NCBI GenBank assembly: GCA_014584575.1
Contig: JACTMP010000022.1
Coordinates: 62,001-126,000, forward strand
Origin: Chloroflexota bacterium
Lineage (GTDB): Bacteria; Chloroflexota; Anaerolineae; Promineifilales; Promineifilaceae
Reading direction: 5' to 3'
Length of the DNA stretch: 64,000 nucleotides
Of the stretch, positions 41,811 through 51,100 are shown piece by piece; position 1 is the first letter of the stretch, and every line of letters starts with the position of its first letter. Both the position numbers and the translations under genes were made by a program. Below the pieces are notes generated by a model that saw only the letters and a program-made list of their open reading frames with translations, searched no databases and had not been told where the DNA came from.

Positions 41811-42955
41811 ACGACGACGTATTGGAAGCCTTGTTGATTTATTGTCTGGATGAATTAGAAGCGGGCGTGCCGGCCGAGGAGATATTGGCGCGGTACCCAG
41901 AGCAGGCGGAGGTGATACGGCCGTTGCTGGACACGGCCGTCCAACTCGCGTTACTGGCCCCGGAACCCCCGCCGCAGGCGCAGTCCGCGTCGCAAGATGT
42001 TTTTCTGGCGCACGCCAGAGCGATCAAAAAAGCGAATCAACGGCCGCGCCTGGCGGCTGCTGGCTGGCGGCGGCTGGTATTTGCGTTGGGAATGGTGGTG
42101 CTGTTATTTGCCGCTTTCCTGGCGGCTTCGGCACAAACGGCATCTGCTTTGCCCGGTTCGGCGTTTTATCCGGTGAAACGAGTCGCCGAAGATTTGCGCC
42201 TGAGCCTGGCTAATAATGAACAGGCCAGGGAGACGCTGCGTACCCGGTTTGCGGCCGAGCGCGTGCGGGAAATTGATACACTGCTGGCGGTAGGGCGCGA
42301 AGCCCAGGTGGAGTGCCGGGGGTTTATAGACGCCATCGGGCCGGAAAACTGGGTGTTGTGTGGGCTGACGGCCGTGGTCAACGACCAGACCATCATTGAA
42401 GGCGACCCCTTTGTGGGGGCGGCGGTTTTGGTGACGGGGGTAACGGGGAACGGCCGTTTTACCATCACCCGCATCATTGTGCTGCCCGGAGGTGAAGTTC
42501 CGCCGCTGCCAACGGCGACGCCAACAGAAACGTATACGGTGATGCCGACGGACACGGCTTCACCGACGTCCACAGCCACAGATACACCAACGGCCACATC
42601 CACGCGCACCCCCCGGCCGACCGGGACGCCCACGCCCGTGCCCACTACGCCGCCATCGCCCACGTTTACGGCCGTGCCCGTTACAGAAACGCCTACCTCA
42701 TCAGCGACACCGACCATCGTCCCCCCGGCAGCCACAGAAACGCCGGAACCAGACGATAATGGCAACGACAATGACAACGATAACGACAATGACAACGATA
42801 ATGATAATGATAACGACAATGACAATGACAATGACAATGATAACGACAATGACAATGACAATGATAACGACAACGACAATGACAACAGCAGCTTAGGTCG
42901 AGAAAATGTTCCCGCAGTGGCGATGCGCCCTGTTCGTGCCCGGCACGGGGTGTAA
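41807..42955 (+). CDS. DUF5667-type membrane protein (probable anti-sigma partner) with Thr/Pro-rich stalk and Asn-Asp repeat
   Basis: 382 residues. An N-terminal cytoplasmic part (LEALLIYCLDELEAG, EILARYPEQAEVIRPLL) resembles the sigma-binding helices found in DUF5667 partners. One membrane helix lies at about 90-110, followed by ASALPGSAFYPVKRVAEDLRLSLA typical of DUF5667. Outside the membrane there is a small OB-like domain (about 165-225), then a Thr/Pro/Ser-rich stalk (about 225-318) and about twenty Asn-Asp pairs (about 318-361). The overlap with the sigma gene (ATGA) supports an anti-sigma role. The acidic repeat could bind calcium or act as a wall-spanning spacer; this is inference. 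Confidence 0.8.
   Translation: MNDDVLEALLIYCLDELEAGVPAEEILARYPEQAEVIRPLLDTAVQLALLAPEPPPQAQSASQDVFLAHARAIKKANQRPRLAAAGWRRLVFALGMVVLLFAAFLAASAQTASALPGSAFYPVKRVAEDLRLSLANNEQARETLRTRFAAERVREIDTLLAVGREAQVECRGFIDAIGPENWVLCGLTAVVNDQTIIEGDPFVGAAVLVTGVTGNGRFTITRIIVLPGGEVPPLPTATPTETYTVMPTDTASPTSTATDTPTATSTRTPRPTGTPTPVPTTPPSPTFTAVPVTETPTSSATPTIVPPAATETPEPDDNGNDNDNDNDNDNDNDNDNDNDNDNDNDNDNDNDNDNDNDNDNSSLGRENVPAVAMRPVRARHGV
42765..42893 (+). repeat. Hexanucleotide-like (GATAAC/AATGAC) repeat encoding (Asn-Asp)n
   Basis: Runs of AAYGAY repeated about twenty times, with synonymous AAT/AAC and GAT/GAC changes that partly keep a 12- to 18-base higher order. The array is prone to slippage; gain or loss in steps of six bases keeps frame. 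Confidence 0.9.
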
Positions 42956-43022
42956 AGATCGCGCATTCTATGGGTCGGATGGCAGCCGAAAAATGATGAT
43001 GGGTACGGCCGTTTCCTAAATC

Positions 43023-43051
43023 TTGCCTCTACCACAGCACGTTAATACAAT
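43023..43051 (+). promoter_or_regulatory. Sigma70-type promoter upstream of the TRAP receptor gene
   Basis: TTGCCT at 43023-43028 and TACAAT at 43046-43051 are separated by exactly 17 bases, about 55 bases before the ATG at 43109. Both boxes match four or more of six consensus positions. Confidence 0.6.
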
Positions 43052-43108
43052 ACGCGCAATTATCCACAGGCCGCAGGGCCAAAACCCACAAACCTATAGG
43101 AGGAAGAC

Positions 43109-44299
43109 ATGAACAGAAGAGAATTTTTAGGCCTCGCCACAAAAAGTGCTGCCGGTGCTGCCACCATGGGGTTGGTTAGTTGCGGATCGGAAGACGAAGC
43201 AGCTAACACCCCCACCAGCGTAGCCGCCACCACAGCCCCCTCCGTAGCGGATGAAACAACTCTCACCGAAGCCGCCCAATCCGATTCTGCTTTACCCAGC
43301 ATTCAGTGGCAAATGGCCACAAGCTGGCCTATAGCTCTCGACACCATTTTTGGTGGCGCAGAGGTTTTTGCCCAGCGGGTGGCGGCCATGACCGGTGGCA
43401 AGTTTGTAATCACCCCACGCGCGGCGGGTGAGCTGGCTCCCGGTCTAGAAGTGCTGAATGTGGTGGAACAGGGTGCGGTACCGGCCGGCCACACCGCTTC
43501 CTATTATTATGTCGGCAAAAGCCCTGTGACCGCTTTTGGCACGGCCCTACCCTTTGGTTTGACCGCCCGCCAGCAAAACGCCTGGTTTTACGAAGGCGGC
43601 GGTTTAGACCTGTTGCAGCAATACTACCGGGATCGTTTCAACGTCATCCAATTCCCCGCCGGAAATACCGGCGCGCAAATGGGCGGCTGGTTTAACAAAG
43701 AGATTTCCACCCCGGCTGATTTACAAGGCTTAAAAATGCGTATCCCTGGCCTGGGTGGGCAGGTAATGAACAAACTAGGCGTGACCGTGCAGGTGGTGGC
43801 CGGCGGCGAAATTTTCCAGGCGCTGCAAACCGGCGCGATTGACGCCGCCGAATGGGTAGGGCCGTATGACGACGAAAAGTTGGGCCTGAATGACGCCGCC
43901 TCCTTTTACTACTCTCCCGGCTGGTGGGAACCAGGCCCGGCGCTGGAAGTACAAATCAGCGTACCTGAGTGGGACAAGCTGCCTGAAATCTACCAGGAAA
44001 TCGTGCGTACGGCCGCACACGAGGCCAACACCATCATGCTGGCTCGTTATGATGCGCGTAACAAGGAAGCGTTGGAGCGCCTGGTTCAGGGTGGCACCCA
44101 ACTGCGCACTTTTAGCCCGGAAATCCTCAGGGCATCCGAAGAAGCCGCTTTTGACCTCTATGCCGAATTTTCCCAGGCTGACGCCGATTTCAAAAGCATT
44201 TTTGAACAGTGGAAGAAGTTCCGCGATGATATTCAAACGTGGCACAGCGTGAACGAAACCGACTATATGAAGTATATTGAAGCGCAGATCGAACAATAA
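43109..44299 (+). CDS. TRAP transporter solute-binding receptor (DctP family), Tat-type lipoprotein
   Basis: 396 residues. The N-terminus [17 protein letters not shown] fits a twin-arginine signal and GLVSC a lipobox (Cys28), so export folded and lipid anchoring are both suggested. The receptor domain shows [55 protein letters not shown] (with the ligand-carboxylate Arg) and [23 protein letters not shown], typical of TRAP receptors of the TakP-like branch. AGGAGG precedes the ATG. No DctQ/DctM membrane genes are adjacent, and a terminator follows directly, so the receptor is an orphan that must work with a permease elsewhere. Confidence 0.9.
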   Translation: MNRREFLGLATKSAAGAATMGLVSCGSEDEAANTPTSVAATTAPSVADETTLTEAAQSDSALPSIQWQMATSWPIALDTIFGGAEVFAQRVAAMTGGKFVITPRAAGELAPGLEVLNVVEQGAVPAGHTASYYYVGKSPVTAFGTALPFGLTARQQNAWFYEGGGLDLLQQYYRDRFNVIQFPAGNTGAQMGGWFNKEISTPADLQGLKMRIPGLGGQVMNKLGVTVQVVAGGEIFQALQTGAIDAAEWVGPYDDEKLGLNDAASFYYSPGWWEPGPALEVQISVPEWDKLPEIYQEIVRTAAHEANTIMLARYDARNKEALERLVQGGTQLRTFSPEILRASEEAAFDLYAEFSQADADFKSIFEQWKKFRDDIQTWHSVNETDYMKYIEAQIEQ

Positions 44300-44311
44300 T
44301 CAGCAAAAAAA

Positions 44312-44339
44312 GGCGACGCAAATTTGCGTCGCCTTTTTT
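44312..44339 (+). terminator. Strong intrinsic terminator after the TRAP receptor gene
   Basis: GGCGACGCAAATTTGCGTCGCC (44312-44333) is a perfect stem closed by AATT, followed by six T and preceded by A-rich sequence; it would work in both directions. Confidence 0.92.
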
Positions 44340-44347
44340 GTCGCTTT

Positions 44348-44376
44348 TTGACATCGTTTGTGCCATTCGTTACAAT
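44348..44376 (+). promoter_or_regulatory. Sigma70-type promoter of the membrane pyrophosphatase gene
   Basis: A perfect TTGACA (44348-44353), 17-base spacer and TACAAT (44371-44376). It starts about nine bases after the upstream terminator and predicts a leader of about 125 bases before the ATG at 44507. Confidence 0.8.
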
Positions 44377-44386
44377 CGTTTAGTGG

Positions 44387-44455
44387 ATGCCCCGGTGACG
44401 GGGCATTTTCACATCAACATGCAGACCTGACAGGTCGCTGAGACCTGTCAGGTCT
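44387..44455 (+). promoter_or_regulatory. Two hairpins in the pyrophosphatase leader
   Basis: ATGCCCCGGTGACGGGGCAT (44387-44406) followed by TTTC, and AGACCTGACAGGTC against AGACCTGTCAGGTCT (44423-44455) followed by TTATT. Both lie between the promoter and the AUG. The second resembles an intergenic repeat, and either could act as an attenuator; no known riboswitch core was recognised. Confidence 0.45.
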
Positions 44456-44506
44456 TTATTTGAAAACCCTGTGAAGTAGGAGAAACTTTTTTTGGAGGTA
44501 GATTAT

Positions 44507-46819
44507 ATGATGGAAGCGTTATTTTTGGCGGCTGCACAAAGTACCCCACTTGAACCCTTGCCCCTGATCTGGTGGCTGGGCCTGATTGGTGCGCTGGTGG
44601 CGCTCTTTTTTGCCTGGTATTTCTATCAGCAGGTGATGAAAGAGAGCGAAGGCACCGACAAGATGCAAGAAATTGCCCAGGCTGTGCGCGAGGGGGCGAT
44701 GGCTTATTTGTCCCGGCAGTATCGGGTGGTGGCGCTGGTGTTTGTGGCCCTGTTGCTCATTTTTAGCCTGATGGCCTTTTTGAATTTGCAGAACCCCATT
44801 GTACCTGTGGCCTTTATTACCGGCGGGTTCTTTTCGGCTCTGTGTGGCTTTTTTGGCATGAAAACAGCCACCAATGCTTCCGCGCGTACCGCTCATGCCG
44901 CCAGCAAAAGCCTGGACGCCGGTTTGAAAGTGGCCCTGCGGGCCGGGGCCGTTATGGGGCTGGTGGTCGTCGGTTTTGCTCTGCTGGATATTTCGCTCTG
45001 GTTTTTGATTTTGTATTATTTGCTGCCGTCTATTCTGCCCAATGGCGGGTTCATTATGGCTACGGGCAATCCGCTGCCCATCATTACGGCCACAATGTTG
45101 AGTTTTGGCATGGGCGCTTCCACGTATGCGTTGTTTGCCCGTGTGGGTGGTGGCATTTACACCAAAGCGGCCGATGTGGGCGCGGACCTGGTGGGTAAGG
45201 TGGAAGCTGGCATCCCTGAAGATGACCCCCGTAATCCGGCGACCATTGCGGATAATGTGGGTGATAATGTGGGGGATGTGGCCGGTATGGGCGCTGACCT
45301 GTATGAATCCTATGCCGGTTCGATTTTGGCGACCTCGGCGCTGGGGGTAGCGGCCGTTACCTCGGCGGGGGCGGCTTTTGCTGTGGATGCGGGTATGTCG
45401 GTGATGCAGTTGCAATTGCGTTACATCACTGCGCCGATGGCGCTGGCAGCGGTGGGGGTTTTCCTCTCCATTCTGGCGATCTATCTGGTGCGCACCGAAG
45501 AGGGCGCCGACCAGGGTAAGTTGATTGGCGCCTTGTCACGCGCGCTGTATGTCAGTTCGATAGGGATTGCGGTGGTGGCGCTGCCTATTTTGTACATCCT
45601 GGACATCCCCAATATGTGGCCGGTCTTTATCTCGATTGTAGTGGGGTTGATTGTGGGGGTGGTTATCGGTAAATCAACCGAGTATTACACGTCTCATGCC
45701 AATAAACCGACGCGGGCGATGGCTGATCAGGCGAATACCAGCACGGCGACTTTGATCATTGAAGGCACGGCCGTCGGCATGGAGTCCACTGCCATTCCGG
45801 TGGTAGCCATTGTGACCGGTATTGCCGTCAGCTTTTATACCATGGGCGGTCTGACCAACATTTCCATGGGGCTGTATGGTGTGGGCATTGCTGCCGTGGC
45901 TATGTTGTCTACGCTTGGTTTTACGCTGGCGACGGATGCGTATGGGCCGATTGCCGATAATGCCGGTGGGAATGCGGAAATGTCGGGGCTGGGCACGGCC
46001 GTGCGCCAGCGTACCGACCAGTTAGACGCCGTCGGCAACACCACTGCCGCCATTGGCAAAGGGTTCGCCATTGGCTCCGCCGCCCTGACGGCCATGGCGC
46101 TGCTGGCCGCTTATCTGGAGGAAATCCGGCTGTCGTTGGTGCTGCATGGCGACGCCGGGTTGACCTGGGATGGGGTGAATATCACCAATTGGACCATGCA
46201 GGACTTCATGTCCTTTTATAACGTCACCATTTTGAATCCGGCCGTGTTGATCGGCGTGATGACCGGGGCCGCCGCCGCCTTTTACTTCTCTTCCATGACC
46301 ATGCGCGCTGTGGGCCGGGCGGCCGGCGGCATGGTGGAAGAAGTGCGCCGCCAGTTCCGCGAGAAACCCGGCATTCTGGAAGGCACTGAGCGGCCCGATT
46401 ATGCCCGCTGTGTGGAAATCAGCACCCGTTCCGCCCAGAAAGAGATGATCGCCCCATCATTGATGGCGCTGATTGTCCCGGTCGTGATCGGTATTTTGTT
46501 TGGGGTGGCCGGGGTATTGGGTTTGCTGGCCGGAACGCTGACCAGTGGCTTTGCCCTGGCGGTGATGATGGCCAATGCGGGCGGCGCCTGGGACAATGCC
46601 AAGAAATACATTGAAGAAGGGCACTTTGGCGGCAAAGGTTCACCGGCCCACAAATCGGCCGTAGTCGGCGACACGGTAGGCGATCCCTATAAAGATACAT
46701 CTGGCCCCTCGCTCAACATCTTGATCAAACTAATGGCCATGGCCTCGGTGGTATTTGCCGGGCTGGTGACATATATTGCCGAAGGACGCGGCTTGTTGAC
46801 AGTGTTGTTTGGCGGCTAA
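44507..46819 (+). CDS. hppA: Membrane-bound ion-translocating pyrophosphatase
   Basis: About 770 residues, 15-16 membrane helices. Hydrolyses PPi and pumps H+ or Na+. The catalytic loop GGGIYTKAADVGADLVGKVEAGIPEDDPRNPA and DNVGDNVGDVAGMGADLYES carry the PPi/Mg ligands; further Asp clusters lie in ATDAYGPIADNAGG and VVGDTVGDPYKDTSGP. GNTTAAIGKG has Ala where K+-independent enzymes have Lys, indicating the K+-dependent class, many of which pump Na+; the pumped ion is not settled here. The start is ATG 44507 with GGAGGT eight bases upstream. It is driven by its own consensus promoter and ended by a terminator at 46869. Confidence 0.95.
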   Translation: MMEALFLAAAQSTPLEPLPLIWWLGLIGALVALFFAWYFYQQVMKESEGTDKMQEIAQAVREGAMAYLSRQYRVVALVFVALLLIFSLMAFLNLQNPIVPVAFITGGFFSALCGFFGMKTATNASARTAHAASKSLDAGLKVALRAGAVMGLVVVGFALLDISLWFLILYYLLPSILPNGGFIMATGNPLPIITATMLSFGMGASTYALFARVGGGIYTKAADVGADLVGKVEAGIPEDDPRNPATIADNVGDNVGDVAGMGADLYESYAGSILATSALGVAAVTSAGAAFAVDAGMSVMQLQLRYITAPMALAAVGVFLSILAIYLVRTEEGADQGKLIGALSRALYVSSIGIAVVALPILYILDIPNMWPVFISIVVGLIVGVVIGKSTEYYTSHANKPTRAMADQANTSTATLIIEGTAVGMESTAIPVVAIVTGIAVSFYTMGGLTNISMGLYGVGIAAVAMLSTLGFTLATDAYGPIADNAGGNAEMSGLGTAVRQRTDQLDAVGNTTAAIGKGFAIGSAALTAMALLAAYLEEIRLSLVLHGDAGLTWDGVNITNWTMQDFMSFYNVTILNPAVLIGVMTGAAAAFYFSSMTMRAVGRAAGGMVEEVRRQFREKPGILEGTERPDYARCVEISTRSAQKEMIAPSLMALIVPVVIGILFGVAGVLGLLAGTLTSGFALAVMMANAGGAWDNAKKYIEEGHFGGKGSPAHKSAVVGDTVGDPYKDTSGPSLNILIKLMAMASVVFAGLVTYIAEGRGLLTVLFGG

Positions 46820-46822
46820 TAC

Positions 46823-46860
46823 AAATGGTAATCGGTTATCAGTAAACGGTAATCGGTGAG
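46823..46860. repeat. GTAATCGGTTATC repeat
   Basis: GTAATCGGTTATCAGTAAAC and GGTAATCGG units directly after the pyrophosphatase stop, of the same sequence type as 10642-10706 and 29627-29675. Confidence 0.5.
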
Positions 46861-46868
46861 CAGCAGGG

Positions 46869-46907
46869 CAGGGGTGTGGCGGTTGCGCCACGCCCCTGTT
46901 TTGTTTT
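46869..46907 (+). terminator. Intrinsic terminator after hppA
   Basis: CAGGGGTGTGGCG - GTTG - CGCCACGCCCCTG is a 13-base stem with one G-U pair, followed by TTTTGTTTT. A TATAAT at 46913-46918 right after it may serve the next gene, although no matching -35 box is seen. Confidence 0.85.
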
Positions 46908-46941
46908 GGGGGTATAATGGGGTAGCTGAGGAGACTTGGGC

Positions 46942-47976
46942 ATGAGTACAGTGATTGTTTATGCGCCGGCGGCGGGCCATACCAAACGGGATCACCCTGA
47001 GGGCAGCCACCGGTTGGCGGGTTTAATGCCTTTTTTGGAGGCGCAAGGGGTGTTGGCGGATTTACGGCCGTTAGACCCCCGTCCTGCCTCCCTCACCGAT
47101 TTGCGCCGGGTGCATAGTGATGGCCTGATCGAGCAGGTGCGCCGGGTGGCCGAACGGGGCGGTGGATTATTAGATCATGGCGATACCTATGCCACGGCCG
47201 TGTCCTACGATCTGGCGCGGTTGGCGGCGGGGAGTTGTCTGACGGCCGTAGATGCCATCATGTCCGGGCAGGCGCGTAATGGTTTTACCCTGGTGCGCCC
47301 GCCGGGCCATCACGCCGAACATAGCAGCATCAGCGGCTTTTGCCTGTTTAACAATGTGGCCGCGGCGGCGCGTTATGCCCAGGCCACCTATGGCGTGCAG
47401 CGGGTGCTGATTGTGGATTTTGATGTGCATCATGGCAATGGCACGCAGGACATTTTTTTCCAGGATGAGAGCGTCTTGTTTGTTTCCACCCATCTCTTTA
47501 TGCCGCGTATGTTTTATCCGGGCACGGGTGGTCTGAGTGAAATTGGTGTTGGCGCCGGGCGGGGTTATACCCTCAATGTGCCGTTGCTGCCGTATGTTGG
47601 GGACGAGGGTTACGGCCGTCTCTTCCGGGATGTGGTCTGGCCCAAAGCCAAAGCCTTTGCCCCGCAGCTTATCCTGGTTTCCGCCGGTTTTGACGCCCAC
47701 TGGCAAGACCCATTGGCTATGGCCGGTTTGAGTTTACGTGGTTATGCTCAACTGACGCAGACGTTGGTGGAGATGGCAAATAGGTTGTGCGACGGCCGTA
47801 TCCTCTTTGTGCTGGAAGGCGGCTACCAGGTAGATGCCCTCTCCTATGGTATCCTCAATACATTCTATGCCTTATTGGGCCGGGACATGTGGCAAGACCC
47901 ATTGGGGCCGATGCCCCAACCGGAAACCGATGTGACTGATTTAATGGCGACGCTCCGAGAGCGGCATTTCATTTAG
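46942..47976 (+). CDS. Histone deacetylase superfamily protein (class II type)
   Basis: 344 residues, zinc-dependent amidohydrolase acting on acetyl-lysine, acetylpolyamines or similar. The family motifs are complete: RPPGHHAEHSSISGFCLFNNVA (catalytic His pair), VLIVDFDVHHGNGTQDIF (zinc Asp and His), SAGFDAHWQDPLA (zinc Asp) and LEGGYQVDALSYG (transition-state Tyr region). GAGGAG lies eight bases before ATG 46942. No acetyltransferase or polyamine gene is adjacent. The stop codon lies in the first of three 15-base tandem repeats. Confidence 0.92.
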   Translation: MSTVIVYAPAAGHTKRDHPEGSHRLAGLMPFLEAQGVLADLRPLDPRPASLTDLRRVHSDGLIEQVRRVAERGGGLLDHGDTYATAVSYDLARLAAGSCLTAVDAIMSGQARNGFTLVRPPGHHAEHSSISGFCLFNNVAAAARYAQATYGVQRVLIVDFDVHHGNGTQDIFFQDESVLFVSTHLFMPRMFYPGTGGLSEIGVGAGRGYTLNVPLLPYVGDEGYGRLFRDVVWPKAKAFAPQLILVSAGFDAHWQDPLAMAGLSLRGYAQLTQTLVEMANRLCDGRILFVLEGGYQVDALSYGILNTFYALLGRDMWQDPLGPMPQPETDVTDLMATLRERHFI

Positions 47977-48006
47977 CGCCATTTCATTTAGCGGCATTTC
48001 ATTTAG
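47962..48006 (+). repeat. Three 15-bp tandem repeats at the 3' end of the deacetylase gene
   Basis: CGGCATTTCATTTAG, CGCCATTTCATTTAG, CGGCATTTCATTTAG. The first copy encodes the last residues RHFI plus TAG; the others are non-coding. Confidence 0.9.
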
Positions 48007-48076
48007 CGTCTCTTGATTTATTAGCGGAAACTTTGCATAATAATTTCGTCAACTTTACCATAACGAAAAACATGAT

Positions 48077-48110
48077 AGACCCTAAGGGTTTCTAAAAACC
48101 CTTAGGGTCT
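48077..48110. repeat. AGACCCTAAGGGTTT hairpin, copy 1
   Basis: AGACCCTAAGGGTTT and AAACCCTTAGGGTCT form a perfect stem, ending two bases before the start of the giant TPR gene. A second copy is at 61596-61629. Confidence 0.8.
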
Positions 48111-48111
48111 G

Positions 48112-51100
48112 ATGCCAAGTCAAATGACAACTATTACCATCCAGAACTATCACGAGCGGATCGAAAAGCTGATTGATGACAACATGCTGACCGATGCTGT
48201 GGCCCATTGTCGGCACATTTTGGAGTCGCATCCCAGCCATATTGCCACATACCGGCTGTTGGCCAAGGCGCTCTTAGAGCAGAATGATTATGATGGCGCA
48301 TCTGATCTGTTTCAGCGTGTCTTAAGCGCCGACCCCAACGATTTTGTGGCGCATGTCGGCCTGTCTATTGTGCGCGCCGAAGAGTCACAGGTTGAATCCG
48401 CGCTCTGGCATTTACAGCGCGCTTTTGAAATCCAACCATACAGCCCGGTAATTCAGGAAGAACTGCGCCGCCACTATGCCCAGTTTTCCGATATGGCGGT
48501 GGGGCGCATTCCGCTGACTTCTGGGGCGTTGGCCCGGCTTTACATTAAAGGTGAACTGTATCAGCAGGCGGTGCAAGAGTTACGCCAGACCCTCTATGGC
48601 GGCCAGGACCGCATAGACCTGGAGGTGTTGCTGGCGGAGGCGCTGTGGCGCAATGAACAACGGGTGGATGCCGAAGAAGTGTGTTTGAGTGTGCTGCAGC
48701 GACTGCCAAACTGCATTGCCGTGAATGCGATTTTGTCGGAAATCTGGTTGCAAACTGGGCGTATCGGCGAGTCGCAAAAATATCTACGGCGGTTGATCAA
48801 CCTGACCAGTTTGGACAAGGAGAGCCTGGATATGGACACGGCCGTTGGCCGGGCTTTCCGGGCCGATGGTGCGCCCCCGTTGCCGGACAAGGTGGAAATT
48901 GAGTTTAAGGGAGATGGGCTGGCGCCATTGCCGGCCGAGGCAGCGACCGCTGCCAAAGGGCCTTCTGCTGATTGGATGAATGATGTCACCTTTGATTCGG
49001 ATATGGGTGATAAATTTGATTACAAACAGCTAGAGGTAACGGCCGAATCCCCCAGTGGTATGCACAATTATGATTGGATGGCTGACGTCAACGATGATCT
49101 GGTAGCACAGGAAGGACTGCCTCTGGAGTCCGAATGGTTTGTGGACGAGGGTTTGCAGGCAGAACCGTCTCTGGAAGAAGATTGGCTGGCGGATGTGGGT
49201 CTGGCGGGGGCGGGCACGGCCGTGGCCGATAGTGATTTTGACCTGCTGTTTGCTGATGAGGATATGCCCTTGCTGGAACCAGAGGCCGCCGCACCGGAAC
49301 CGGAAGATTGGTTCCTGGCCCAGTCGGAGTCTGAATTACAACCGGAAGAAAGTTTTGCTTCGGAACAATTGGCGCCCGATTGGCTTGTTTCGCTGGTGGA
49401 TGAGCCAGATGTTTCGGATGAAAGCGGAGAACTGGCCGAAGCCGACGTTAGCTCAGACTGGTTTGCCAGCAGCCATCGGGAGGCGTCCTTGTCTGCCGCC
49501 GAATCCAACATGCCGGATTGGCTGAGTAATCTGGTGGATGATGGTCAGGCAACCCGCGCAGCCTCTGATTTTGCCGAGGTGGAGTTAGCGCCTGCGGCGG
49601 CGGGTGACCAGGATGACTGGCTCATTGATCAACATGCCGAAGATCATTGGAATGAAGCTGATTATACCCCCGAAACAATGCCAGACTGGTTGCAGGGGGC
49701 GACTATGCCGGAAGCGTCTGACGCCACCACTGCTGAACCGGTCGCTGAAGATGATTGGGCGGTGGCAGAGGAACCACCAACGGCCCAGGCTGCCGAGATG
49801 CCGGATTGGCTCCGCAAACAGACTGGAGAACTCGATTTGCAGATGACCGCCTCGGTCGGCAGCGGGGAGTTTGATGGTTGGTCGGGTGGTGATGAGCCGG
49901 CGCCGCCAGCGGAAGAGTCGCTCTTTACCGGCTGGTTGTCTGATGAGCCAGAAGCGCCGGCGGCGGTGAAGGGTGCGGCAGCCTTAGGGTTGACGGCCAT
50001 GTTTGCCTCGTTGGATGATGACTTGCCCGCAGTGGAGGAGACGCCAGCGGCAGATGAATGGGATGACCTGTTCACCGGGGTGGATGATTTGGCGGCGCCC
50101 CCCGTTGCGTCGGCAATTGAGGACGAGACAGTGACGGCAGACACGGCCGTGTCGCTGAATGATTTGCGCTCTCTGTTTGCCGATGATACCGTTGACGACG
50201 CGGCGGAGATGAGCCTGGAGAGCGATTGGTTAGCGCCGGTAGATGATGTCTGGGCGGATGATCTGGCGGCCGACTTGTTGGCCGATGACCTGGCCGATTT
50301 GCGGGCCGAAACCACCGATGTGGCAGCCGAGTTGGCCCAAACTTTTGGTGGACAGTTTTACCTGGATGATGATCTGGCGGAAGCAGAAGAAGAGGAAATC
50401 CCAGACTGGCTGTTAGGGAAAGACGAGGCCAGGTTGGGTAAAGCGGAGGAGATGGGCATGGGTATGATGGGCGATGAGGACGATGCAGCTTTACCTGAAT
50501 GGCCGCAAGCGGAAGATGACTTTGCCAGCTTGAAGGGGGATTGGCTTTCGGAGTTTACCACTGGCGGTGATGAAGAACTGCCGGATGACGAAACACTGGA
50601 TGTGACGCCGGCGGTGGAGGGTGTGCCTGACTGGTTGGCCGGGTTTGATTTGGATGCCGCCGACCAGGGTGCAGAGGCAGAGGAGGAGGAGTGGCTGGTT
50701 GCGGCAGCGCCCCCGGCAGCGATGGATGCGGATTTGCCAGAGGCGGAAGCCCTGCCTGACTGGCTGTCTGATTTTGCGGCGACGGCCGTTGCCGATGAAC
50801 CGCCCACTGTCCCCGTTGTTGCGGTGGCTGATGAAGAGGCGGCTGATGAAGAGGCGGATGAACTGTTTGACGTTTTGGCCGGTATGTCGGCGGCGGAATC
50901 ACCGCTGGCAGACTGGTTGGCCGATGATGAGTTTGCCTTATTTGCCGATGAACCGGATGAGACGACTAGGGCGGACACGGCCGTGCCCGCCGGTGGGTTG
51001 ACGGCCTGGCTCAGTTCGCTACCGGAGGATGAATCGGCTCAGGTTAGTGAGCCGGAACCGGCTGCCGCGGCCGTTGCCGATATACCGGAAATCCCATCTG

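Noticed and set aside
42166..43035. Minus-strand frame with a long Ser-Leu repeat
   Set aside because: It is the complement of the Asn-Asp codon repeat of the DUF5667 gene; no start context or homology supports it.
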